From Grammothele lineata (taxonomy: Eukaryota; Basidiomycota; Agaricomycetes; Polyporales; Polyporaceae): 64,000 nt of DNA. A model generated the notes under the pieces. The model had not been told where the DNA came from. It did not search any database and saw only the letters and a list, made by a program, of their open reading frames with translations. Every line of letters begins with the position of its first letter. The first letter of the stretch is position 1. The DNA lies in NCBI GenBank assembly GCA_002150815.3, contig NDFF03000149.1:62001-126000 (forward strand), in the 5' to 3' direction. The position numbers and the translations under genes are program-made. Positions 23,555 to 35,448 of this stretch are shown in pieces.

Positions 23555-25099
23555 ATGCCTGTCCCCGTCCCTGTCACTCCCCCGCCGGCCCCGACGCACT
23601 TCGTCCTCCCCGACCTCGTCGGCCACTGCACCTTCCCACTCTCCTACCATCCCGCCGGGGACGCCGTCGCCGCCGAGTCCGTCCGCTGGATCCTCGCGGG
23701 GTGCCCCGAGGCCGCGGGCTCCCCCCGCGCACGCGCGGCGCTCGCGGGCCTCCGCGCGGGCGAGCTCACAGCGATGTGTTACCCCACGTGTGCGCCCGCA
23801 CGGCTGCGCGTCGTGAGCGACTTTATGTACTACCTCTTCCGGCTCGACGACATCTCGGACGGGATGGTTAGGAGCGGCACGCGGGGGCTCGCGGATGCGG
23901 TCATGAACGCGCTGTGGTTCCCGGATCGGTATATGCCCACCGCGAGTGTCTTGGTTGCGAGGGAGCAGGGCGAGGCGGAGGGCTCGATAGAGGGACAGCC
24001 GGCGGAGGAGATCAGCGCTGCGAGGCTGGCTAGAGAGTGAGTGCGAACCGTGTGGCCCTGGCTAGTTTGGATGCGCTGACAGTGCGGCTCCGGCACCCTC
24101 GGGTGTCTTGGTGTATGGGTGCAGCTTCTGGACGCGGTGCACGCGCGACGCACGGCCGGGCCCGCAGGCGCGCTTCAAGGAGAGCCTCGGGCTCTTCTTC
24201 GAGGCCGTCCATCAGCAGGCGAGGGACCGGGACGCGGGGGCGATACCCGATCTGGACTCGTACATCAGCGTGCGTCCCTGCTTCTTTTCATTGTCGGGGG
24301 GGCGAGTCCGCCCCGGCGTTACGGCACGCGGGCTAACCACACGCTTTGTCGGCGCTCGGCGCGGCTTCCCTTCCCGCGCTGCAGGTCAGGCGGGACACGA
24401 GTGGGTGTAAGCCGGTGTTCGACCTCATTGAGTACGCGATGGACATCGACCTGCCCGACTTTGTCGTCGGCCATCCTGTCATCAAGGCCCTGAATCAGGG
24501 TTGCAATGACCTAGTCACTGTATGTCGTTTTGCATGTTCTCACCGCTACCTGCCTTACTGAACATCGTCGCGCAGTGGAGCAACGTGAGATAATCAGCAC
24601 CTTCGCGGTTTCATGCGAATGCGCACTGACACTGCGCTGTCTCTGTAGGACATCTTTTCTTACAACAAGGAACAGGCCCGCGGCGACACCCATAATGTAG
24701 GCTAAACGCTGTACTTCCATTTCACACGTGACTGACACTTCCGACGATCAATTCCAGATGGTCGTCATCCTCATGAAGCTCCGCGGGCTCAGCCTTCAGG
24801 CCGCGGTCGACCAGGTCGGCGAGCTCTGTCGACAGACGATCGACGCTTTCGTCGAGAACCAGGCGCGCATACCGTCATTCGGCTGCCCGCGCCTTGACCG
24901 GGACGTCGCGCTGTACGTGCAGGGCCTGCAAGATTGGATCGTCGGCTCCCTCCACTGGACGTTCGAGTCCGAGAGGTACTTTGGCAAATCGGGCGCGAAG
25001 GTGAAGAAGGACGGGATCGTGAGGCTGCTCCCGAGCCGCCGCCCGAGCGTGCAGTGCTTGAAGCGCATGTGTAGTCGTACCGCTTTATTGCCGTTATGA
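23555..25099 (+). CDS. Class I sesquiterpene synthase
   Basis: The enzyme would cyclise farnesyl diphosphate, or a similar substrate, by metal-dependent ionisation. Six exons give 386 residues. The aspartate-rich motif is LFRLDDISD near residue 97, with D-D-x-x-D in the expected place. The NSE/DTE motif reads WSNDIFSYNKEQARGD. A conserved Arg-Tyr-type end is seen as SERYFGKSGAKV. Length and motif spacing match basidiomycete microbial-type terpene synthases. Tryptophan, serine and asparagine of the NSE motif come from a 9-nt exon (24576-24584). No P450, transporter or other tailoring enzyme lies next to it, so this is not an obvious cluster. The product cannot be predicted. Confidence 0.9.
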
Positions 25100-25381
25100 G
25101 CGGCCAGTCAAGCCGTATTGGGTCGAGGTCAGAGGTGCTTAGAGCAGGTTTTGTAGGCAAGAATATGGTTGGATATCATTACTAGGTCACTATGTACGGC
25201 TACGGGTCAATATACTATACACTATCGCGTAGGACTTCAAAGTGGGTTTTACAACAACATAGAAGCGTTACAAGTGAAGCATTATACGAACATGACTACA
25301 GCAAAGCAACAACAACGCGAAGCATACGGAGAAACGAAAATGCGAAAGGCGCCGGTCGAGATAAAGCAGCCAGCTGTCAGA

Positions 25382-28300
25382 TTAGACCGCGAATCGGACG
25401 ATACGCTGCTTCTTCAGGGGAGGAGGACCCTCGATGGAAGCGTTATCCAGATGCACGTCGACAGATTCCGCGGGAGCTGTCGGCGATGGAGGCGTGAGAT
25501 CGAACAGCGGAACATTCAGCTGGAGCCGTTCCGACGTGGGTATGGGCATGAATGTCGGATTCTGCGAGAGCATGACCCATGAATATATCCGTCGCATGCG
25601 CGGGGAAGACGAAGGGCACGTACTTCTATGAAGTCGCGGATGGTACGATCGTCTGTGAGCTCGTTGGCGAACTTTTCTTTCCTGTCCTGGAGCTGTCTGG
25701 TCCGGGAGTCCATGACTTCCTCCCAGGTACCTCTTATGGCCAGCGTTTTGACTGTACCTGCATGAGAAGACAGGCGTGCAAGACAAACAAGTCTATCGAC
25801 GTACCAACTACAGATTTTGTCTGTCCGATACGGTGCACACGCTGATCGTCGAGAAGAAGGGTAACGAGATCAGGATAGAAGAATCTTTAGAAGCGATGTG
25901 GACGTACCTTGATCGCTTGAGACTGTACGTCGCCCTTGTATACAGGTTCACAGAAGATGACACGTGACGCTGTGACAAGGTTTCTGGATCATTGCTCAGT
26001 GCCATCCCGTATCCACGCTCGAAAAATCACCTACAATCCACGCGCACCGTACTTGAGCTCCAGTAGGAGAACACGATGTACATCCGATGTCTCGAACGTC
26101 GCAGGGATCGATTGTCGTCCTTTCCCTGCGTATCTGAGATATCTGACCTTGACAGCATCGAGGCTTTCAGCGACATACTCCAGCGTCACAGGTGACGAAG
26201 AGAAGATTAGGAACTTGTCTCGCGGACTATGTAGCAGTACCTAGAGCAAACAACAGAAATCGGTTTAGGAACATAGGCGTTGATTCGCATCCGTACTCAC
26301 TTCGTTGAGGATGTAGTCCAGCTTTGTAGAAGTTGAGTTCCCAATGCTCAGGCGTACGACAGGCGAATGCTGCATGAACGGCCGTTTGATCAAATCTTCC
26401 CCGCCGCTTCCACGCCCATATTCTTCTTCACGCCGCTTTTCGTCCTTTGCCCGCTGCGTGTGCGAAGCACGATATTTGACCAGCGCGTCGTTATGCTTCG
26501 CCAGCTTCTCCGCGGCCGTTAGTTTCGGCGGACCCGTTCCTGGAGCGGTCTTGCGGTACATCTTCTCCCGCTTCTTGTCCTCTTTCGAAATCTTCTGGGG
26601 TCTCGTGGACTCGAGTATGTACCAGTTTCGTTCGTCCTCTACGTATTGCGCACCCAAATCAACCACTGCCTGGGGTGTACATAACTCCTTGATCGTGAGC
26701 TTTGGTAGGTGCTCCCGCAGATAGGCCAAGGCAGGTGGCGTTACGAAACGCTCGTTAGCCGCGGTGCACACAGCTTGCGCTGAGGGCTCGAGAAGTGTCC
26801 AAGCGCGGAAGAGATCGTCCGACATGTTGACGGTGCGGTGGAATACGTGGTATACGCGCTGTAAAGCAACCCAGAGAGGGTCGTTCATGGCCGCTTGGCT
26901 GCAAGCAATGAGCACACTAGTCCTAGAAGTGGCAATGTTCTCACTAACAGGTGGAACATCGCCTGCCTGACGAGCTCCAGGTCTTCAGGGCTTGCATTCC
27001 TCTCTACTGCCTTCTCAAAAGATTTGTGCGCGTAGTCCGCCGTCTCTTCAGCCAGCCGCAGGTCGATAGTGTACCAGAACATAGTGCTGGTTGAATGATT
27101 AGTACTTTGAAGCAAAAAAAATCGGAGACGACATACTGCGACATATTGTCGACGAGCTGCCTAAGAGCTCCGACATTCTGGCGTGAACTCAGTATGAAGT
27201 CATTGATTAGAGCGGGCTGGGGCCACTTACCCTGGGATGGAACAGATAGTCCTGTCAGAGGGGCGAGATCCGTCAACCCTGGAAGCATCATAGGAGTAGA
27301 GGAACGGCAGACCATGTCTTTCCTCTCCGAGTCGATAGCGTTGATGACAATTTGGGCTTGAATGAGGTTGTACGTCTTCACAGCGTATGGATCCATGTCT
27401 AACAGGACCGTTTCGTTGTGCAAAATCGGCAACCTCACATCCCGCTCCACATCCTCAATCCTAACGACATTGAGCAACGTTAGAAATGCCACTCCGCTCG
27501 ACTACAGCAGACGCACCGATGGCGAATCATGACGGATTGCATGACCTGCCGAAGCAAAGTGATGTCCACAGGCGCCGGTCCGATTCGCTCGTCGAAGAGT
27601 GGGCGCGTTACGAGGTTCGTGAACGCCTGTCCGTCATGCGCGAACGGCGCCATGCCCAGGAAGACACCAATCATGGTGCTCAACTTATCGAAGCTTGTAC
27701 GCTCGCTTTTGTGCCAGCATCGCTGGACGCTCGAGTTGCTTGTCTCGTCTTCGCTAACGTCCACATCTTCGATCACATCACCACCAGCGCCGTCGTCCGT
27801 TGGATACACGAGCTGGAGCGTGGGAAGTGCATCTTCGCCGTACGGCACTACGCTCTTCGCACCAAAGTCAAGCCCGAGGAGATCCGCTGGTAATGTGCAT
27901 AAGTGTCTACTTTGAGATACATGCCACGAAGAACACTTACATGTAGGTGTGCCTGTAACAATCCAGCGCCTCTCGACGCTGAGCGTGTTCAAAAAGTCGC
28001 CGTAGCCTGTCCGTTTCTGAGCAGTATTGTGGCCCTCGTCGACGACGAGGCGCTTCCATCGGATCTGCCGCAGGGGAGAAATACCATCGCGTCGACTGCA
28101 TGAGCATTGTGGTACACGGGTGCCGGGGATTGGAGCGCAATGGCAAGGTCGGTACTGCAAGAGATCATCGGAGCCTTTTTTCTGCGCTTCCTTGGACAAT
28201 CCTTGAGAGTTGCGTATGAGTGTAGTTCAGACAATTAGTGAGTATAAGACAACGTACGAGATTGGCTTATGACTACAAGCTACCATGAGAGAAGAGTGGT

Positions 28301-29923
28301 CGTCAGCAAGATCATAGGCACGATATGGAAACCCTACACGCACATCGTAGTCTGTTGCGAGTACTGGAGCGTCGGGTAGCTCATCATTTGCCCGTACGAA
28401 CAAATCTTTTAAGACCCCCTCCTCGCAATGTTTGAGTATCTCGTTGTGCCATTGCAGCTGCAGCGGGTCGGGAACGACGACGAGCGTTGCCGCGCTGAGA
28501 TACATCACCTTGGGCGCCACCGCGGCAGCTTTTGCCGCAACCCTGGAAGAGCCGTATGCGAGAGAAACATCTTCGCCGCCTACGCTCGACGCGAGGTAGA
28601 ACGGCACGTTGGCGCGCAAGGGCTCCCATAGCCGGCGGCTCTCAAGCCACTCTTGAGCTTCGCGGAGTGCGATACCCGGGGGTGGCGCAACACGGCACGC
28701 GTGCAGGAGAGTGTCGACTAGTGAAGGTACTGCTTCTCCATCCACACCTGCGTTTGGTCTCAAGCTCGGCGCCTGTGTAGTCCTGTCCGCACGTCGGCTT
28801 CCACGGGTCTTCGACTTAAGTTGGGGATCGAAATTTCCGAGCTTCGCACGTTCCGAAAATGCGGAAGGAGTCTGGAAATGACGGAGGTAGAGAGGTGTAA
28901 CAGGTGTCCGTTGTTCAATGAAGCCTTTGGGTTCTTCGGGCGCAGGGAGGGTATCCAGCGTGGACAGGATCAGTGAGATGATCATGAGAGTCTTCCCGGT
29001 ACCTACACACACAATATAACGAGGATGAATGTTCTCCCGACAGAGTTCCATTAACGAAGACGACTCACCGAGCTCCTCGCAGAGGATCCCTCCTGGAATG
29101 GTAGGCACGTGTTGTTTGCTAATGAGGAGCTCCATTGTAGCGGGCTGGAGGTAGAACGTCTTCCCACCCATCCCGTGCATAAGCAAGTACAGTGGGTTAT
29201 CCATCATGCCAGTGCGAGTTTCTCGCTCGATCATCGTAGATACCGTGCGGCGTTGGTACGAGTACAGCTCCGTGCGCAAACCAGAGATCTGCCCAATGAT
29301 GCTCTCGGGCGAAGGAGACTCTAAGTCATTATAGAGATCCAAAATATCCCGATTGTCCTGCGCGTGAGCAACATGAGCCTTCATACTCGACTCGGAACCG
29401 TTACTGTAACATTAGGAACCGGATGACTCACCGTCTGCTGCGGCCAAAACCACTTGGCGCTCGTGTTCGAGGCTTCAGGCATCAACGCATTCCACATTTC
29501 CGCATCCTGTCTTATAAGTGAAAATATTCTGCGGAGATGCTTCTTCGCGTCGCGTAATGCACCGGTGTCTCGGCTAGTCCGACGCTCGAGGCTCAGCACT
29601 CCACCTGACCCGGGGAGATCCCAGGGAACGAGATAGATACGGATGAACAAGCGTTCCAGGTGGACATCCAAGAAGTACGTCGCAGCGAGGAAGTGATTTT
29701 TGACGAGGAAGCGGAGTGAATCAAGTACGTCGTCTGGAGCCGGGTCGCCAAGGATATGCACGCGGAGGCCAGAGGGTAAGAAGGGCAGGAGCGTCCAGCC
29801 GTCTAATGCAGGTTTAAGCTCATCGCCGACAAAAGTATCCTTTAGGCGGATGGAAAGGAGGATTGTGCCTGCAGGCAGGAGATGTGCGAGGTTTGCGCAT
29901 AAAGCTGCGAGATCGATAGCCAT
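25382..29923 (-). CDS. SNF2-family ATPase / helicase, paralogue A
   Basis: Sixteen exons, consistent in phase, give about 1,226 residues. Motifs in order: a Q-like region [20 protein letters not shown], Walker A CEELGTGKT, motif Ia [17 protein letters not shown], motif II VVDEGHN, motif III VTGTP, then after a long acidic insertion the helicase-C motifs [33 protein letters not shown] and [13 protein letters not shown]. The DEGH box and insertion recall the Rad5/Rad16/SHPRH side of SNF2, yet no RING finger is visible in the insert. A 22-nt exon (28258-28279) restores YDLVVISQS. The start at 29923 aligns with paralogue B, but the frame is open to an acceptor near 29993, so N-terminal exons may be missing. 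A nuclear chromatin or DNA-repair role is inferred. Confidence 0.82.
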
Positions 29924-30505
29924 TGGGAGCGCAATGACCCGACAGTGGAAACGGTGCCGCAGCACCCAAGATACCCTCACAAAATCCTTGTCCTGTGAAG
30001 CGAGAAAAGTAAGTACTACGAACGAGCTAGCGGTTTTGATGTCTCACTGTTACGAAAACTTGTGGTTGGTGTTGAGACGTGAACGCGGAGCCTGGCGGAC
30101 AGAAGCAAGCATAAATTAGCCTGTTTGCGCGAGAAAGCCGAGTCTCCTCGACCACGTGGTTCACATCAGCGGCTGTGCCGCAGCCCTAACCCCACGGCTG
30201 GAGCTTTCGGCCAAGGCGCCCGCGGCCCATCGTCATCATGGCATGGCTCTCGGAGTGCGATATGCGTCTGAACCACGTCGAGCGCAAAAGCCTGAAGAGA
30301 TGTGAGATACCAATCATCATTACTCAAAGTAAATCTACGAAGCCATTGAGCACGTGGCGCGTGTGCGATCCAGGACCGCGCGAATACGTTCTAACCACGA
30401 ACTACAGAAAATAGTGTAATGTACGAGGGACGAGTCGTACCAAGCCGCCGGAATTCGACGCTTTCCGGTAGATAGTGATATTGTCAAAATGATCAAGTAT
30501 CGATA
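29924..30505. other. Spacer between the two SNF2 genes
   Basis: The 582 bp between head-to-tail paralogues must hold the promoter of A and the 3' end of B. Part near 29930-29993 may be 5' coding sequence of paralogue A. Nothing else is recognised. Confidence 0.45.
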
Positions 30506-33500
30506 TCATCCGATGCGCTGCTTCTTATTGGGACGTGGGTTACCAGAGGTTTCATCAGCATCACCGGAGAAGGCTTGCCCGTCAACAGCTTCGAGAGGAA
30601 AAGCGGCGGGAGAAGCGGATCGTCGCCGAGGAGGGCCGAATAGCGGAATATCTAGCTGAGCGAGGCGGTGTGGCTGGGGAATAGGTAGAAACGTTGGGTT
30701 CTACCATCTTCGGTTAGGATGGTAGAACACTATCATAGATAGTGTACGTACTGCAATAAAGTCACGGATGGTGCGATCGTCTGTGAGCTCGGTAGTAGAC
30801 TTTTCTTGTGCTTCCTTGAGCAACTTGGCACGCGCATCCATTACTTCTTCGTATGTACCCCGGATGGCCAGCGTTTTAACTATCGCTCGATCAAACGATG
30901 CACGGTCCTTTGCAGATAGACTATAAACGCACCAACGACCGGCCGAATCTGCCCAATACGATGTACACGCTGATTATCGCCCCGCATTTAGCTGGGGTGA
31001 ATTTAACCTCCAAGATGACAGAGCTATGTACTTGCCTTGATTGCTTGAGACAGCACATCCGGTTTCCACACTGGCTCGCAGAATATCACTCTGGAAGCTG
31101 AGACCAAGTTACTGTATTGGAATCGTAGATCAGCCTCAGAAGTGTTTGCTTGCTCAGTAGCCAACTTACAGGCCGCGTGCACCGTACTGGAGCTCAATCA
31201 GAAGGACACGGTGGGTGACCGAGGTCTCGAAAATCTCACACAAGCTTGTGCGCTGAAGCGGGCCATAGAACGACAGATACTTGACGCCCACGAGCTCGAG
31301 ACCTTCTCTAATTCGATCAAGCGTCATAGACGACGAAGAGAATATAAGCATCTTCTCGTGCGGGCTATGCTTCAGGACCTGTAGAGAAGGCGAGGTGTGA
31401 GCTCTGCACGCTCGACTACCCGTGTCCTTCATGTAAACGCGCGCACCTCGCTGAGAATATAATCGAGCTTCGTCGACGTCGAGTTCCCGATGCGAATGTC
31501 CTTGACCAGAAAACGATGCACTAGTTCTTCACGATATTCTGCCCGTATTTTCGCCAAATCGTCGGTACAGAGTGTCTTCCGACGAGCATTCAAAGCATTC
31601 TCCTTGCTCCAGATTCGGGTACTCTCCTGAGTCGCCTCCGTCTTCGACATCGTAGGCGTCTTGTAAGAACGACGTCTTGACCTATCGACATGTCTTCGTG
31701 CCTCGAAACTCTTCTTCTCGGACGATAGCTCGATATCCTCGTTGTGCAGCTTACCCAAATCCACGACGATCGTCCGATTGGTCACGTTATCCGGCGAGAT
31801 CTTATGCATGTCCAGACGTAATTGAACGAGAGCGGGGGCTGGCAATGGGTGCTCAGTTGTGGAGCAGTGAGGCGGGAACGTGGTCCATGCACGGAACAAA
31901 TCGACGTCCATGTTCATTGTGCGATAATGGACGCCGGAGTCCAATGCCTCCTGGAGTGCAATCCATATTGGATCGTGCAAGGCAGCGTTGCTTGCAACCA
32001 TGGATGACGTTCATCGCTTGAATGTAAGAAGAACACAGGTACTTACAGGTGAATAAGCGACTGTTTCATGAGATTGATGTCTTCAGTGCGATTACTATTC
32101 TTGACCTTGATTTTGTCGATGCAATAGGCGGCGTTCTCTTTGGTCTCCTTGACAGCACTAATGGCAACACAGTGCCAGAACATATCGCTATGTAGAGCGC
32201 AGTGATGAACACATCGTAAAGGGTCCACTAACGCTGAGAAGCCGACGCTTACCACGAGATGTTATCAATCAGTTCCCTGAGAGGACGCTTATTCTGAAGG
32301 GGGGAAGAATCAATGTGCTGTCTTACCGCTCGTATTATCAGTAGGACTCGTACCGACGGATGGAAGAAGTAATCCTGATCGCAACAGACCAGTCAGTACG
32401 AGCAGGTTGTTTGGGAAATATCCACTCGCCTGTCCGGTTCTCTCGGAACCCGCAGCATTAACTGCTATCATGGCTTGCCGCACGTTGTATGTCTTGACCG
32501 CATATGGGTCCATATCCATCAACACGGTTTCGTGGCGGAGTGCCGGTAAAGCGACGTCCCGCTCGATGTCTTGAATTCTAACGCGCGCGAAACATGACGT
32601 GCCGTCAGAAACATGTAGGACTTCGCACGAGCCGAAAGGTACCAACCGATGGCGGATCATGACAGTTTGCATCACTTGCTCAAGTACTGACGTAGCCCCC
32701 AGGGAAGGCCCGGTCTCCTCGGTGCCGGTCGCTTTATAGACCGGGTTTACGACGAATGTCGTGAAGATTTTCGAGTTCCCAGCGAAGGGTGCCATGCGCA
32801 AGAACTGGCCCATGATAGCACCAAGCCTTGTCAAATTTTGGCGACTGGCTTTAGGCCATGCGCTGGGCGGTACGCGTGGCTCGTCGTCTTCTGGCTGCGC
32901 GTCGACGTCCAGTAGCCCCTCCACTTCGTTGTCGCTCTCAAAGGACTCGGGATCAGTATCTGGGTCTACGTCGGGCATTTCGACGTCTTCAGAGACAGCG
33001 GCCTCGCTGCTCGCGCCGAACTTCAGCCCAAGGAGATCCGCTGGTGCCGGGAAGGTAGAGTCAGCGAAGATCCGGGTACAAGACGAACATCGAGCAACTT
33101 ACACGTCGGCGTGCCCGTGACAACCCAACGGCTCTCGACGCTGAGTGCGTTCCAGAGAAGAGCATAGTCCGCATTCTTCTCTGCCGTCTTGTGGCCTTCG
33201 TCGATGACGAGGCGCCTCCATCGGATCTGTCGTAGGGGAGACACGCCCGGGCGGACACTGCATGCGCATTGCCGCCCGGGCGTTCTAGAATCCTGACTTC
33301 CAGATTGATGACATGTGCACGATTTCTGTCGGGCGTGGGCCGCGGAGCCCTTGCTCCCGCGCAAAGCCTTCTTTTCTGCCGCAACTTCCTGTGTGAGTCC
33401 TGAAGTTCATAAGAGGGGAGTCCACACGCAGCTAAAGAAAATAAGGGACAAATCTTACGAGATTGCGTCGTCAACACGAGCTGGAAAGCAGCAAGGATCT

Positions 33501-34813
33501 TCAGCGTCAAGCCGTGTACCGCGATAGCAATCTTCGAACTCACGCACATCGTACTCAGCCGCGAGCTGGGGTGCTGCAGGCAGCTTCTCGTCCTTGTGAA
33601 CAACAAGGACTCTCAGCGCGCCCTCTTTGTAATGCTTCGATATCTCGCCCTCCCACTGCATGTGCAGCGTGTCAGGTACGACGACTAGCGTCGCCGTACT
33701 CGGATACAGCGCCTGCTGTCCCTGTTCAGCGATGCACGAGGCTGAAGGGGCGGGGTTTCGGACTGCATGGGACTTGAGTGTGGCGAGGATGAGGGCGAGT
33801 ACCATGACGGTCTTGCCGGTCCCTAAGCACCACGGCCATAAGTGCAAGCAACCGAGACGTCGCATCTGGAGCGCACGCACCCAGCTCCTCGCACAGGATG
33901 CCACCGCGCGTGGCGGGGACCTGAGGGCATGTCGCCCGCACGTCCATCGTCGTAGGCTGGAGGTAGATGTCTCTCTCGTCCATTGCGCTCAGGCGCAGGT
34001 ACAGTGGGTTGTCCACTGTGCGTGCGGTTTTCTCACGCGCGAGCATCTCTGAGACCGTCCTACGTTGATATGCGTATAGCTCCGTTCGGAGGTCGGGGAT
34101 TTCCTCGACGAGCTGTGCCGGCGCCGGAGACTTGAGGTCGTTGTAGAGCTCGAGGAGCGTCCGGTCGTCATGCGTCTGCGAAGAGCGATGACCCCATATG
34201 TGAGTCGCAGCAACCTGGCAAGGCGTAAACCATCATGCGAACCACCCACCATGCTCTGCGGCCAAAACGAACCCGAACCCACATCGGACCCCTCCACATC
34301 TCGCCCTTGCCACACCGCCTGATCCCGGCTAAGCACCCCAAGCACCCGCCTCAACCGCGCCGCCCGCTCCTTCTCCTCCTTCGAGTTTGCTCGCTTCAAG
34401 TGACTCCCCCGAGCCGCCTCTCCTGCCTCGAGCACGGGGAGGTCCCTAGGGACGAGGTACACGCGCACGGACGCACGCGCGCACATCGGGTCCGGGTCGA
34501 CGCGGAACGTCGCGGCGACCAGAGTCTGCGCGATGAGCGTGCGCAGGTCGTCCAGGACCCCGCCTTCGTCCCCGTTGTCTCCGTCGTTGTCCCCATCAGA
34601 TCCAGAGGGATTGACTCCTTCGGACCGCTCGCGCCGAACGCAGTGGATACGGAGGCGCGTAGGCGAGGCTGGGAAGCGCGTCCACCCCTCGTCTTCGACT
34701 TTGAGCCCGAAGCTGACGGAGCTCCGCTCGAGGGAGATCGGGAGCGCGAACGCGCCTGCTGGGAGGAGCTCGGCCAGCTCGAGATTAAGCTCAGGCTCGG
34801 GGTTCGCTGCCAT
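30506..34813 (-). CDS. SNF2-family ATPase / helicase, paralogue B
   Basis: This is a diverged tandem copy of the 25382-29923 gene with the same exon plan. It has [69 protein letters not shown] and QAIKRVHRIGQ. It ends in a Lys-Lys-Gln-Arg basic tail like A. Several frames look broken at first, but all reconnect if two introns use GC donors (32424-32429 and 31030-31035 on the minus strand), where A has GT. So I read it as intact, not a pseudogene. Upstream exons probably exist: an open segment at about 35062-35156 reads LVTIRDDDVLEVRLPLNRL after a predicted acceptor, so the true start may lie near 35,200. Confidence 0.76.
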
Positions 34814-35448
34814 GAGGTGCGCGGGGTTGGTGTGGCTGCTGCGTAAGGTCTGTGAATGCGACTAGTATTTGAGCGTTGAGTGTTGGACGTCGATTGCCGA
34901 GCAAGGTTACCAGTCTGAGTCCTTCGAGTTGTTGGGCAGCAATGACTCGGGTCTTCAATTGCGAGAGCGACACGTAGGATTTGACAAGAGCGGATTTGAT
35001 TAGTATCATGTATAGATTATCAGAGGGATACCCACCTTCGTAAGACTGGCTGACGACCTGCACAACTGCACCAAATTGAAGACGGTTCAGTGGTAGTCGA
35101 ACTTCGAGGACATCGTCGTCGCGTATGGTGACCAGCAGGCCTCGGCAATCTGGATTTTAGCGCCGAGAGGTCGCGCTCTCTCCGCATGCCCTACCTTGAA
35201 GTTAGTGGCATATCGCATATGAAGAGGTTCCTTGAAACTTTGCGTAAATTTTGAGGCGAGCGAGCGAGATTTGTGAGTGCAGCAAGTTAGACTAGGAGCG
35301 GGTGAGAAAGAAGCAAGCCCAGAGGCGCCCAGGCAATGGCCGTAGCTGCTTTAATCGACTGCGTAGTCTAGTAGAAGTACACTCGAGTATACTGCCTTAA
35401 CCCTTCCCCGTCTATGACTACCGCCCCTCTAACGCCTCGCTGTGAGGC
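34814..35448. other. Spacer with possible 5' exons of SNF2 paralogue B
   Basis: Minus-strand segments at about 35062-35156 and 34862-34990 look coding (VTIRDDDVLEVRLPL; LEGLRLVTLLGNRRPT) and probably belong to the N-terminus of the gene below. I could not find a phase-consistent start codon, so they are not joined to the model. Confidence 0.4.

Noticed and set aside
23555..25099. A biosynthetic gene cluster around the terpene synthase
   Set aside because: Neighbours are F-box/WD40 and SNF2 genes; no oxidase, transferase, transporter or cluster regulator is present within the window.
30506..34813. SNF2 paralogue B as a pseudogene
   Set aside because: Apparent frame breaks disappear once GC-AG introns and a small exon matching paralogue A are allowed; all helicase motifs are kept.
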